Shown here one piece after another: positions 43,293 to 55,700 of a DNA stretch of 64,000 nucleotides. The DNA lies in NCBI RefSeq assembly GCF_039555335.1, contig NC_092636.1, positions 53,065,706-53,129,705 of the forward strand, in the 5' to 3' direction. The notes beneath the pieces were generated by a model that was given only the letters and a program-made list of their open reading frames with translations, ran no database searches and was not told where the DNA came from. The stretch is from Amphiura filiformis. Taxonomy: Eukaryota; Echinodermata; Ophiuroidea; Amphilepidida; Amphiuridae. Numbering within the stretch: position 1 is the stretch's first letter; each line of letters opens with the position of its first letter. The position numbers were made by a program, and so were the translations under genes.

Positions 43293-44638
43293 AACAAACA
43301 GTAATTTATACTTAAAAGTACAAAATGCAATTATAAATATATTTTATGGATCAATACAACTGCTATGGCAAGCTGTTTTAATAATCCTTTTTACATGACT
43401 CAAAACTAAGTTGTTGGAATTTTATCATAATTTTGATGTTATCTACCATATCTGACAAAAGGCACAGAAAATGCAAGAGATGGAATCTACAAACGGGTGA
43501 GTCAAATAGTAAACTAAGGTCAAAGGTTAAACAGTTAACTATTATATTTCGAAAGTTTGAAGTTTGATCTTGACTCGACATGCAAATTTGTTAAAATCAT
43601 GTGGCATAGTTTTCTTTGTCATAGAAATAGTGTTCCTGGCTTGAGCTGTAATACATATAGAAATAATGTATGTACCAATGGCTAATTAACTACTTAATAA
43701 CATGTTACTAATTAATCAAAAGGATGTGTATACAAACTGTATCAAAAGGACTGGAAGCAACAATTTGTTTTTTTAAATTTCAATTGTTTTTTAAATATTT
43801 GAAATTATAGTAGTTATATCTTCTAAGAATTTTAGGTCATGAAGATAACAACCTCCAGAAGTTGCATGCTTTTAAAGGAAGTGCGATATAGATTGAGAAC
43901 ACCTATGCAATAAATATTGTGAGCAGTGAAGCTATTCAACCTGTGTTATGTGAGTAAAACTATGAATACATCGATCTTCATTTCAACAACAATAACTCCC
44001 AGATGCAATTAACTTTCTATTAGTATAGCATAAACATTACAATTATTAGTGATTTTATATTTTAAACATTTTTTTGAAAATGTCACAAATCTCGGTTCCA
44101 ATCATTTTGATACAGTTTGTACTACTGCACAATCATGTTGTTGCCTATGTTGAAATTCTTAATTTGTTGATAGGGAAACTATATGAATAAAATCACCAGC
44201 ATTCACTCCAGCTAGAATTTTGGTATGCCATGTAAAATAATTTCTCCTGAATAATTTCCGAATTTTTGCTAAATTTAAAAATTTGAATTGGAAATTGCAA
44301 TTCTCTTACACCAAATCTCATATCCAATTTATCAAATTCATAACAGAGAGCAATAAATAGCACTGCTGCCGGTGTACGCTAAGTTTCAGCCATAAAAAAA
44401 TTGCACTACATTTTCTGAGCAGTTTTATAAATCTTATACTAAAATGATATTATGCATGCCACATACTAAGTTTCTGCCATATCTTTAGCATAATATGAAT
44501 TCATTGTAGCTAGACCATAGAAATCTTTAGAAAATTTAAATTTTTTATGTAAATTTAATGTCATCTGATTGACATTTTAAGTGTCATTGAGTTTACAAAA
44601 ACTGGTATCACCAATGACAAAGTGTCCAATGCCAACTT
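43293..44638. other. intergenic, no feature recognised
   Basis: AT-rich sequence without recognisable exon or transposon ends. Confidence 0.4.
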
Positions 44639-44820
44639 GGGCTATTCCAGTTGAAATCCGTACACCCCCTGAAAACATGACCTTAATCTTGTCACAGGGG
44701 GTGTAGATTTCAAATGGAGTCACCCACTTGGGTAACCCCATTTGATATTCACATTCCCTGTGTGGGAGATTAAGGTCACGCCTTCCATAGGGGGTGTATG
44801 GATTTCAACTGGAACAGCCC
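44639..44820. mobile_element. GGGCTATTCC-family MITE, full length
   Basis: GGGCTATTCCAGTTGAAATC at the left and GATTTCAACTGGAACAGCCC at the right; inner block ACACCCCCT...GTCACAGGGGG inverted. 182 bp. Confidence 0.8.
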
Positions 44821-44867
44821 TTTATTTCAAGTCCAACCTGTACCTTGGGATTATAGGGTTGTCTAGC

Positions 44868-44932
44868 ACTTTGAGGGTTAGGATTAGAATTAGGGTTAGG
44901 TTGGGGTAAGGGGTAGGGTTTGTATTTAGCGT
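44868..44932. repeat. degenerate TTAGGG-like run
   Basis: GAGGGTTAGGATTAG, AATTAGGGTTAGG and GGTAAGGGGTAGGG: telomere-like but imperfect. Similar AACCCTAA runs are at 16825-16920 and 55420-55440. Confidence 0.5.
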
Positions 44933-45276
44933 TAAAGGTAGCCATATAGAGTTGGTGTCAGGGATAGGATAAAAAAACACAAAACCATTTGAGTAATACC
45001 ATTTCAAATTGCATGTTATGTAAACACCACAGAACTAGACAAAGAAGAATCTGGACTCCCCACAACGAACCAGTGCATCAATAGCATAGCCGGAGGGGGG
45101 GGGGCATATGGATCATCTTTCTCCCTCTGTTGGATGCTGGTCGCTGTGATATTTTAAGATTTTTTACACCTTTTTTTTTTACTCTTTTTTACTTTTACTG
45201 GTCCCCCACGAAAGTTACATTATTTCCCGCAACTCCTGTTGTGTACGACATTCACAGATTTTAATCTGTTAATCAC

Positions 45277-45324
45277 AGAAAGTGTTTTATTAACACTTAA
45301 AAGTGTTAATGAAACACTTTCTGT
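45277..45324. repeat. 48-bp near-perfect hairpin
   Basis: CAGAAAGTGTTTTATTAACA pairs with its inverse ending GAAACACTTTCTG, almost no loop. No T run or gene nearby to make it a terminator. Confidence 0.6.
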
Positions 45325-45567
45325 TGCGATGCACTGATTGCATCAAAGGAGTGACACAAGCGTTATCATGATAAGATTTGATGCAGAACTTGTTTACTTT
45401 GTGTCGGCATTCGGTTGGCATGAACCTAAAAACAGCCGAACTTTCTTCTATGTATGTCAGATAGTGCTGATATACAGGGCATTGTAGGTACTTGAGGTTC
45501 TCCTTTATCTATTTCTATAGTATGACTTATGAGGCTCGAGCAAACTGATATTATGATAAATTGAGAG

Positions 45568-45640
45568 AGAAAAGAAAATCAGGACTTAGTGGGGACTGAA
45601 CCCAGCTTCACAATCACCGCTCAAGAGTTATACCACTGCA
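45568..45640 (-). repeat. tRNA-like SINE head fragment
   Basis: On the minus strand: A-box TAGTGCAGTGGTATAAC and B-box GGTTCAGTCCCC at tRNA spacing. The T stem pairs (CTGGG/CCCAC, one mismatch) but acceptor ends do not. Confidence 0.45.
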
Positions 45641-45736
45641 CTACCTAGAAAAAGAACTTCGCAGCTGATGCATTGGTAACCTCAATTAGACATGATTGAA
45701 TTTTCTCTAACTGTGTCTTAGCGGCCAATTATATAT

Positions 45737-45956
45737 TATAATATTTTGCAGTAAACCTTTGACGAGAGCGTATTTTAAGTGTACATCGTGTATTTACTGC
45801 GTTTAAACATACTTGTCTCTGATTGGCTGCTGAGGCTATCTGCTGTTGCGGTGTGGAAATTTATGAATGAACTTTGTGCCGTACGAGTTGTTAGCTCTGA
45901 CTTTGCAACATCACGGTAGTACGCGCTTGTCAAAGGTTTACTGCAAAATATTATAA
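45737..45956. mobile_element. MITE with about 37-bp inverted ends
   Basis: Both ends carry TTATAATATTTTGCAGTAAA followed by CCTTTGAC in inverted orientation. The 63-aa minus ORF lies inside and is not a gene. Confidence 0.75.
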
Positions 45957-47282
45957 ATAATGTCAAAATGAGGCAGCCTATATATTATGTTTCACCCAAG
46001 CAAGGTGTAAGACAAGACGAGACTCAAAAAATACTCACTCGCATAAGGCAATGTGAGATAGATTGTGTCTCGCATTGTCTTATGACCAGCTATGGTGATA
46101 GACTACTTCATTTTTTCACAATTTCAGTAGTAAATATACCTCTTGAATTACTTATACCAATTAGATGCAGGCCTAATCTTTAAAATGTCAAATTAATATT
46201 ACAATTACTGCTTCTTGCCACCTTATCGTATTTTAAATATGGTATTTGATTGGCCATTTGTTTGGTCATTTGAACTGAAAACATCAATACATGGCGGGTG
46301 TCTCACTGTTAATACGTTTAACTTTATAATACATTACTTTCAAATGTACATTTGGAATGAGCATTTTAATCCATTTACAGTTAATTCCAATTTATTTCAA
46401 ATTTCTTAAAATCTTTTTTGTGACCAATTATATGCAAAATTAAAAGCTTGAAATGTATATAGAAGACAATAAATATTTATGGACCCACCAATCTATACAA
46501 TTTTTACTTGTTACTATAGCAACAAAAGTATGGAAGCAAGCATTCAATAATGGAAACAAACATTCAATTCGGAACAAAAAAAAATGTATCAACATATAAA
46601 ATATATTTTTTCAACTACATTAAAGCAGATGCAGAGAGTAGCAAATTTGTTTCTTGTAATCAACCAAAGAAACACAAAACTGAGGAACATCACATTGTTT
46701 TGTGAAATGAAACGGACCTTTTCAAGAAGACTTTTACAAAAAATATTGATCATGCATAACCATTAAAAACATATTCAACCAATCAATTTCTGGAGATTAG
46801 AATTTGTATTCTACTACACAATGGACAGTGCAACCAATATATGCTGTGTGAAGTTAGAGCAATGTAGTATATGATTGGTGTGAGCAATCATACCATGCCA
46901 CAAGCATGTGATTGGCTGTGTTGGTTTTGTTGACTTTTTGCAAGAGGGGGTGCGGTTTTATGAAAAATTAACTTTCTTCCCAAAATTTGGACCTTTTTTG
47001 GCCATAAAAGCATTAAAAAACCTTGCAAATTGTGATATTTTGGGACTTTTTGTATACTTTTGCAAATTGGGGGGGGGGGGTGCAGGGTGAGGCACCCCCG
47101 CCCTGATAAGCGTAAGTGATTACATTTACTGCTTTTAAACACTTCAAAATAGACATATATGTCTGCTGTTGTCATGAGGCAGTTCAAAAGATCTTGTGGT
47201 CTTGCGATATTTGTCTACATATAGAAAGAAATGTTCACCATTTTTTAGCAGGAACTGCAAGACATAGAACTGAGAGGGCAAT
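45957..47282. other. intergenic; one diverged dispersed repeat
   Basis: 46790-46905 is related to 50150-50245 (shared ACACAATGGACA and ATTGGTGTGA blocks). A G run lies at 47071-47082. No gene recognised. Confidence 0.4.
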
Positions 47283-47380
47283 GGGCTATTCCAGTTGAAC
47301 TCCATCCACCTCCTATGGAAGACATAACCTTAATCTTCTACACAGGGAGTGTGAATCTCAAATGGGATTTCCTGAGCAGG
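47283..47380. mobile_element. GGGCTATTCC-family MITE, left half only
   Basis: GGGCTATTCCAGTTGAACTC through GGGATTTCCTGAGCAGGTCA; the right half is missing. Confidence 0.65.
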
Positions 47381-47837
47381 TCACATTATGAATAAAATTT
47401 TCATAATAACATAACAAGAAGCTGTCAAAATGGCTGTTTAAGGGTTTTTAATAATAAGGTCTGTAAATAGGAAATTATCATATTTCAAATCTGGATTTGT
47501 CACCAACACACATACTCATAACCAATTATCTAGTGAAATACTATGTATGTGCTTTCAGCACTGTTATATAATGGATTCTATCTGTACTAAATACATACAA
47601 CACAAATAATAGATCTCATTTTGGTCTCTTTTGTTTACAAGATTGATTCAATAATTCTACTTAAAAATAAAAACATTTAGTTTTACAGCAGAATTTTGCA
47701 AAGAAAAGAATGTGCGTTTGGTCAATGAATGAAAGCAAAACCACATTATATTTCCATTTCTTCAGCATTTTGGTCTTAAAATAAACCATCTGAGTTGATT
47801 GGATATTGTTAGAAAACTAATGCCACTTGTTATTTAC

Positions 47838-48229
47838 CCGGCCCCCCCAACTCAACACAAAAGTTGACAACCATGAGAGTTACCAAATTGGCGCTGAAAA
47901 GGGGTTATTTTTTTACCAGTAGCAAGGACCTTGAAATTGGCAAAATAGGGGTATTTAATTTGCACTGTCCACAAAATTTGGATAAGAGGGGTAATTGTGA
48001 AAATCCATAAATTTTATGTCAATATTTAGTGTCATTGATAAGGGGCGTTTGAAATTCTAATCATTGAAAACCGCAAAAAAGGGGTTGTTTTTGGCCATAT
48101 TTTGTCCTCGATTTTGCATGAAAAAGGGGGTAAATTTGATGAAAAATCATTGCAATTGGGGGCTTTTGATAGATTTGGTAACTCTCATGGTTGTCAACTT
48201 TTGTGTTGAGTTGGGGAGGGGGGGCAGGG
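47838..48229. mobile_element. hAT-like MITE with about 47-bp inverted ends
   Basis: Perfect 8-bp duplication TTATTTAC (47830-47837, 48230-48237). The inverted ends include AACTCAACACAAAAGTTGAC followed by AACCATGAGAGTTACCAAAT. The interior has G-rich modules (AAAAGGGG). Non-coding. Confidence 0.8.
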
Positions 48230-49300
48230 TTATTTACTAATGGTTTAATGCTTTGCATCTAGGGGTGAATTTCTCAAGTAGGCCTATGTATAAGTGCCAA
48301 ATTCAGCACCCCATAAGTCTGAATATAATGTGACTGTCCACCACAAACAGGTTTATAATGTCAGTATTTTAACTAATGAGATATTGGACAGGCAAATCCT
48401 CCTCAAAATAAGCTTTACAATGATATATTACATGTCCCTGTTGCTTTTCTCCAAGGTAGTAAAAATTCAGCAAGTTAAGAAATCCTTTGTTTTCTGCTGT
48501 TTTTGAGAAGTTTTAAAGGACCATATATCTCAAATAAGCTCTGCCGACATTACAGCCCATTCATGGTGGATGGTCTTGATGGGGCTATATTATATATACA
48601 CCAGCTAGCAGATCTGCATCAACACACATTAATGTGGTCCTGCTGTGGTCTGCTTTGAAGCTACATACAGGGTTGCCAAACCAACAAATTTGTAGCCCAA
48701 CTTTGTCGCAGTGAAATCAGAGGAGGGCAAAAAATAATGTGAATATTTCAAAATATGAGTTGTTACAGCAAATGAAAAACATCAAAACCAAAATGCAAGA
48801 TAAAAAAAAAAAAAAAAAGCAAAACATTATTTATTTGATATCATGATTTGCAATAATCTATCTTTTTCATGGATCACACTTCACCTTTTTGGTAATTATT
48901 CCCAGAATCCTTTGCAATAGACTGAGATTACATCATTTCTGAGAGTACTAATAATGAAAGAAGACACTCTGATCGACTGACGACAGAACCAAGAATGATT
49001 GGCAGATGTGGGTGGTACAAAAATTTGACTGATAAGCCCCACAAAAAGATGACTTGAGGTTCAGCCATTCAGCATGCTCAGATTCAGCGCTGTGTGCTGC
49101 TACTTGACAGCTGCAATGAAAATGTGACTTGAGAAAGGGATCAAAATTCAGAACCGCTGCAGATTAGTCTCTTTGCACAGTTCATGTGACCGTCTATGTA
49201 CATGAACGTGTAGCAGTTAAATGGTAGATATACGAGTGCAGAGTTGACTCCAAATTGGTATATAGGCATTTACTACAGAGTACCGTGGACCTGGTTATTA

Positions 49301-49483
49301 GGCTATTCCTGTTGAAATTCATAACCCCTATGGAAGACATAATCGACTTTTACCTTCCACACAGGAAATGTGAATTTCAAATGGGGTTATACCTGAATGG
49401 GTGACTCCATATTAAATCTACACCCCCTGTGTGAGAGATTAAGGTCATGTCTTCCATAAGGGGTGTATGAATTGGAATAGCCC
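49301..49483. mobile_element. GGGCTATTCC-family MITE, full length
   Basis: Left GGCTATTCCTGTTGAAATTC, right GGAATAGCCC, with the family's inner inverted blocks. Confidence 0.75.
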
Positions 49484-49604
49484 ATTGTGGATCATAGTTT
49501 CAGATTTATTGCAAAGGGGCCGGGACTAATACCAAAAAGGTGAATTTATTCTTGTACTGAGTATACTTACCAGACCGCACATATTTTTGTTATATCAACA
49601 AACA

Positions 49605-49782
49605 GGCTATTCCAGTTGAAATCTATACCCCATATGGAAGACATGACCTTAACCTTTCACACAAAGAGTATGCATTTCAAATGGGGTTACCTGAATGGGT
49701 GACTCCATTTGATATCTATACCCTTTTGTGGGAGATATATGGCTTCCATATGGGGTGTTTTGGATTTTAACCAAAATAGCCC
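49605..49782. mobile_element. GGGCTATTCC-family MITE, full length, diverged
   Basis: Left GGCTATTCCAGTTGAAATC, right AAAATAGCCC. Only about 120 bp from the previous copy and in the same orientation. Confidence 0.75.
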
Positions 49783-51990
49783 AATTTACAATTCACTTGA
49801 TGTAATACACAACTTTTTCATTAATTTCAAGATCACACAAGTCTCACAGATACTCGGCATACAGTTGTTTTCATATATAATCATTCAGTCATTTTCATAT
49901 ATAATTATTTCATATAAAAATATTAATGAAATTTTAAACGTTACATGTATGCGTCATTTTGACATCTATATAATTCTGATAAGACATTTAAGATTAGAGC
50001 TAATAAGGAACTCAGGTATTATATTGCAAACTACATCTTACAGGAAATAATGTTAAACCCAAGAAGTACTTCACCAGTATAAACCATTTCAGGAAAGTTT
50101 TCCATAAAACACCAGTCGCAACCATTACAATAAATATCAATCAACCAATTTTGATTTGAACATGTATTTGACCACACAATGGACATCGTATCTAGTAAGA
50201 GCAGCAAGGTGTATCATTGGTGTGAACCATCATAGCATGCAACACACTCATCTGTCCCCAGTGTTGTGCTTTTGTTTACCGCATGCATGCCACATCTTTC
50301 TGAACTAGTTATCTTAAAAGAGTTCCAATCAGCTACTGAATAGGTCTATAAGGATTGTCACGATTCAAAACGATGGAATCCACTCAAGACTCTCCAATGG
50401 GCTCCAATAAGTGTTACATGCAAATGCTGATGCTTAGAGATGTCAAAAATCATTTGACTTCTGCCTTTTGTCAATATGCTATCAGGTACACTTTTTGGTG
50501 CTGTTACATTAGAATCTAATGTTGGATGTACACACATGGCTATTGTGTGTCCAGTCTCTTTTAGTCTCATCTCTTTACCTTTCTGTAGATCTGAAACTTA
50601 ATTTGAGTGTCAAACACTAGGTGACTAACACAACTAGTGAATTATGATCAGAAGGGCCACATTGCTTTCCTGTAAGACATAGCTTATATTACTAATACAT
50701 ACAATATGCCATGATCAGAATATTTTCTATTTGCACAGAGCTGTCTAAATCCTGAGTCTCTGACCAACAACATAATGTGATTGCAAGTAAATCAAAACCA
50801 ACTCATAACCTATACCCCCAGCTATAGTCCAGACACTGTGTATTTGCAGGTGCCCATACTATACATCGGTTCACTTCAAGTATAAGTAACGTAGGCGCAA
50901 ATTTTGCTGCACACAGTATTGAATTATGCATGTTAAGTTAGTCTCGCGGAGCGTATATTCACCTATACAAAAGTGGTTTGTTAGCACGCTTGCATCGCAA
51001 CTGTGAAAAAGGCATTGATGTCATTACCAAACTTGACCAAAACCACCCTCAAATTCTATGCAATTTTACACATATATTTTTGGTAACCAAGTCAAGTATC
51101 ACATGAGCCATAACATCTCAATCCCAATTACACAGCTCAAGGACCATCATTAAACAAACAAAGCTCACATTTTAACCTCAAGTTATGGAACATGAGTTTT
51201 TGTACCCAACACATCCAAAGGTCATTCTTTGAGTGTACAAGCATATTGGGATAAGGAACTGTGTCCTAGAGATTGTCATGTTGGAGATCCTAGTATATTT
51301 CCCCTTTTCTACCAAGATGTGAACCTTGTTTAAAATGAAAAGCTACACTCCAAGTTACAATGGATATCTATTTAAGTAATAGGTTACTGAAACCAGAATG
51401 GGGTTTAGGACAGATATTTCTCAAATCATATGAAAACAATTTCTCAAATACACCCATTTTTTTCTGGGGGGTGGAGGTCCACAATTGAGGCTTGTTAGAT
51501 CCAAAACACCTACCACTTGAAAATATGAACAAAAATGCATGGATAGGCCTACTGCTGAATTACAAACGGTGTCAAGACTAGGAACCTAGCTGTAATTATG
51601 CAATATGATACTCTAAATCTGTATTAAGAAACTAAATGTAAGATCGAGTGATACATGCACTTACATATAGATACATGTACACATTGTGATTGGTCTATAA
51701 TGCTCATCTTTATCACACACTTACTATTTCAATGGCCATTCAATTTCAGAAAAAGGTCATAGTTGCAGATTGTAAACTGTTGAAAATAGGAATTTATTCA
51801 TAAAAATGAAGGAATTTAAAGAGGCATGCAGTTGATCCTGTGTTAAACTTAAGAGCGCATCTTCTGTTTGTATGTATTAGACTAATTATTGGTTCAATCA
51901 ATGCTCCTTGAAAGCAAGCTGCACTAATTATGTGTATATCTTATCTCTATATATCATCATAAAATTGCATTTGTCTCATATTGAACACTA
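49783..51990. other. downstream flank of the JIP gene; no gene recognised
   Basis: Contains the diverged repeats at about 50150-50245 and 50868-51046. A minus-strand AATAAA (plus TTTATT at 51793-51798) about 500 bases past the JIP stop is a possible poly(A) signal. Confidence 0.4.
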
Positions 51991-52263
51991 TGGCTCCATT
52001 TTGGACATGATTCCATATTTGGACATGATTCCATATTTGGACATGATTCCATATTTGGACATGATTCCATATTTGGATATGATTCCATATTTGGACATGA
52101 TTCCATATTTGGACATGATTCCATATTTGGTCATAATCCATATTTGGACATGGCTCCATATTTGGACATGATTCCATATTTGGACATGATCCATATTTGG
52201 ACATGGCTCCATATTTGGACATGATCCATATTTGGATGTGATTCCTCATTTGGAAATGGCTCC
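51991..52263. repeat. 18-bp minisatellite next to the JIP stop codon
   Basis: About 15 units of TTCCATATTTGGACATGA; the left half is nearly perfect, the right half has 17-bp units and substitutions. It begins about 32 bp past the stop at 52296 on the transcribed strand, so it should lie in the 3' UTR. The ORFs on both strands (NHVQIW repeats; MIPYLD repeats) come from the 18-bp period. Confidence 0.9.
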
Positions 52264-52295
52264 ATCAGCATATAAGGTCATTGCATCATTCCTCA

Positions 52296-52768
52296 TTAGA
52301 CTTGCCATAACAACAGATGATTGGTACTATCCTCTTTACCGGCTGCTTCATTAGGAGCCGTTGCACTGAAATCCTCATAGCCATCCCCTCCACTTATCAC
52401 CATCATTGCTGTCTGCACAGTGCCGGGCAAAGACTGGCGTCTTTGTTGCTCTAAGTTCAGTCCTTTCAAAGGTGCAGCAGGAGCCTGCTCACTGTGCTTC
52501 CTTTGCCTGACAATATCGGCCGGGTTATTGCTTGCGACTACAGGCACGTCTACAAAGGTTAAGAAGCGTACATGTCCTGTGTGCCCTTGCCCTGATCCAG
52601 TCACGGAAGGGTTGTCTGATATTGATGAGGTACTTGATGTAACTTTTGGCATGGGTAGCGTTAGCACTACACCGGCACTAGTGCCTACCCATAATAGGTC
52701 CTTACAGATGAGCAGAGCTGTGATTCGTAAACAGGCAGCTTTGTGTTGTCGAATTATAGCATCGGAAC
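52296..52768 (-). CDS. MAPK8IP3: JIP terminal exon
   Basis: Acceptor CTCTTTGCAG|GTTCCG. Encodes RITALLICKDLLWVGTSAG, a low-complexity loop, then MMVISGGDGYEDFSA, and ends LLLWQV with TAA-type stop at 52298-52296. Confidence 0.92.
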
Positions 52769-55700
52769 CTGCAAAGAGTTGAAAACATGATTTACAAATT
52801 TGGCAATCTTACATGGAAAACGAGGGATGAAATCAATACTCGACCGGCAATCAACCGCCGGTTCCAGGCGGTTCTGTCCGGTTTCTATTGTTCTAAACAA
52901 TAGAAACAATGGAAACCGGATGGAACCGACGATTGACAGCTGGTTGAGTTTTGATATCATCCCTAAACTCATGGTGGAACATATTTGTGAAAATGAATGT
53001 CAATTGATCAAAAAAGATGATACATTCTTTATGTTTTTACTTTGTTTTTGAAGTTAGAGAATCATTCATATAACTGTGTAACAAGAAGTGCAATTAATGG
53101 GGTTTAAACAATACTTCAGCAATTGGGGGAGGGGTGCAGGATCTTGATTGTGTCAAAAAGTAAAAAAGAAAAAAAATATGGAAACAATGCTGTGTTTGTG
53201 TTCAACTTTTGTTGTATGGCATTTTGATAGTCACTCTGACACCCCTGTCCTCATGCACTCATAAGATAAGAAGTTGTTTTTAAGATACAGAGCTGACACT
53301 TAACAGACACATGAAGGATGAATAAATAATATCTGAAAAAATGTGGTTCAGTTCTACATAACTTTTTGTGGAATACTCTGTATTTGGTTTAAGAAAATGT
53401 AAAAAGAAAAGTTAACAAACATTACCTGCTAGCATTTTATGTACTGTCTGAGTCACATCTATGTCACAAAGGTGTTCATAGGTAGTTGCATGATAAAGCC
53501 TAACCACGGCACTACTTTGCAGTGATATCCATACACCCCAACCACAGCTCACTATACAGTACACAGCACGCTGTGTATCATTGCACACTGGAAATTGATG
53601 CTGAGGAGAGAAGATTGATTGGTGTTAAATAATATTCAAATAGGAGCTCAGTAGTGAACATAATTCAAAATTATATTTACGTAACATCAGAAATTTATGT
53701 GACCTGAGACGAATATAACTATAAATATTCGTCTCAGGTAAAACATTTCCAGCAAACAGGGAGCATGGGAATATTAGTTCAATGCCCTCTAACTTTGGCT
53801 TTTGCTCCAGTCCCCCCCCACCAGAACAAAAGTAACAGAAAATTCACTATTTTAGGCACAAATTACCAAATTTGAAGCAAATTTTTGTATCATTAACATT
53901 AACCCCCACCATCAAAATGAGGTGAAAACAAACACTAATAATATTGTTTTAGTTCTTTAGATTTGCACATCTTGAACAGGAACTTTTAATCCCTCTATTC
54001 AGTTATTTGTGTATATCATACGTACAATCAAAACCAATATATTGTATTTTTTCTCCATTTTTATATGGGGATCTCTTGGGTCTGATGAAAAGGCCAAATT
54101 GGGACAAAACAGAAAAAGAATGACATTGTAGTGTTGTCCATGTTTTTTTGTCCAGATAATTTGGCTTTCATCACTTAAATTTTCTTCTTGGTTTCCAGTA
54201 TGTGCCTTCATCTGTCAAAAACCTGACAATCTTAGCTAACAGCATGACTGTATCCTTGAACTCTAAATCACTTCTGCTACACTTAACAATGCATTTTGGT
54301 ACTGCCCCCTTTTATCATGCATCAGTTCTCCCCTACCATTTCCAAAATGTCCCAAAATGGGAATATTATTATCCCAGGTTATAGATTACCAATTGTTTTT
54401 TCCCTTAGTAGCCAGTGGTACCTAACTTTTTTTCTGCACCTTACAGAGTTGGATTATACCATGCTTTTAAAAGTTTTCATGTTGCATGAGCAAAACCCTA
54501 TTTAGTCTCATGTTTGTTTGTGCATTAAATGGTCTAAAATAAACAAAATGCCTGGCTTACCTCCACATTGAGTGTATTAGGATCCACAACCAGGATATTA
54601 TTTTGGCATCCACACCAAATCTTGCCACATACTGCTACCATTTTATTAATAGGAGCAGTACTGCTACCTAATGTTACTGTCAACGGGTTATTGATGTCCC
54701 ACGGATGACCTACATCACAATAAAAATATAAACTTGTATAAATGGCAGCAACAACATAATCAGAATATTCAATATGGTATCTTTAAAAAGAAGTATCCGC
54801 AATCACAACATTATGCCTTATATGTTAGGAAAATTATAATCCTGCATGAATCACATGGTTTTTTGTTTGTTTGTTTTGTTTTATTTCTTCTTTTGCCTGG
54901 GTTACTCATTCAGTGGATGTTTTAAGGTATCCTCTGTTCTTCCACGAGGCCCATGGGTCATATTAAAATTTGTTTTATTTTGAACAAACTCATATTGACC
55001 ATAAAAACAAATAAACCATGGTGTCATTGCACTAGACAGTTTCGGCGCGGGCATTTTGAATATCGCATGTTGAGAGGCAACTGTTTTTATTTGGTTTTTT
55101 TTATGGTCAATATGAGTTTGTTTTAAATTAAACCATGTGATTTGTGCTTGAGAATTATTTTTCTAACATATAAGACATAATGTTGTGATTGCCAGAGACT
55201 TCCTTTAAAAAAATTGACACCCTACTTTCAAAATTCCAAGGTAAATATTTAGAACTATGAACTATATTTAGTTATATTTGACTATATCTCAGATTGAGAA
55301 AAATGGATATATCGTTTTGGAATCTGAACTCATCATTTTGCAAATGAGGTTAACAATTGATGATGTTAGGATGGGTACAGTCTTGTTAAAGACTTGTTAA
55401 ATCCACCCCCCAAAATCTGAACCTTACCTAACCCTAACCCGACAGGGGCTTTTTGGCGACGGGAAGGGAAAGAAGGAAAGAATAAAGAGAGAAAAGAAGG
55501 AAAGAAGTTGTTTGCTCTGGGTGGGATTCGAACCAGAGACCCCTCGCATGCCAAGCACTGGGTCGGCAACACTTTGCCATGGGTCTTGGGCTTATATATC
55601 ACTTAAGGCAATTGCGTCATCACAGCACGTGGGATGCACGCACGAACAGTGCATAAATCAAGTGGTATTTTGCAGTACTCAGGTGTGTTAGGGTTAAGAA

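Noticed and set aside
44868-44932. Interstitial telomere
   Set aside because: The TTAGGG-like units are too degenerate and too few.
51908-52249. Repeat ORFs (MIPYLD / NHVQIW) as a protein
   Set aside because: 18-bp minisatellite with a period divisible by three; lies in the predicted 3' UTR of JIP.
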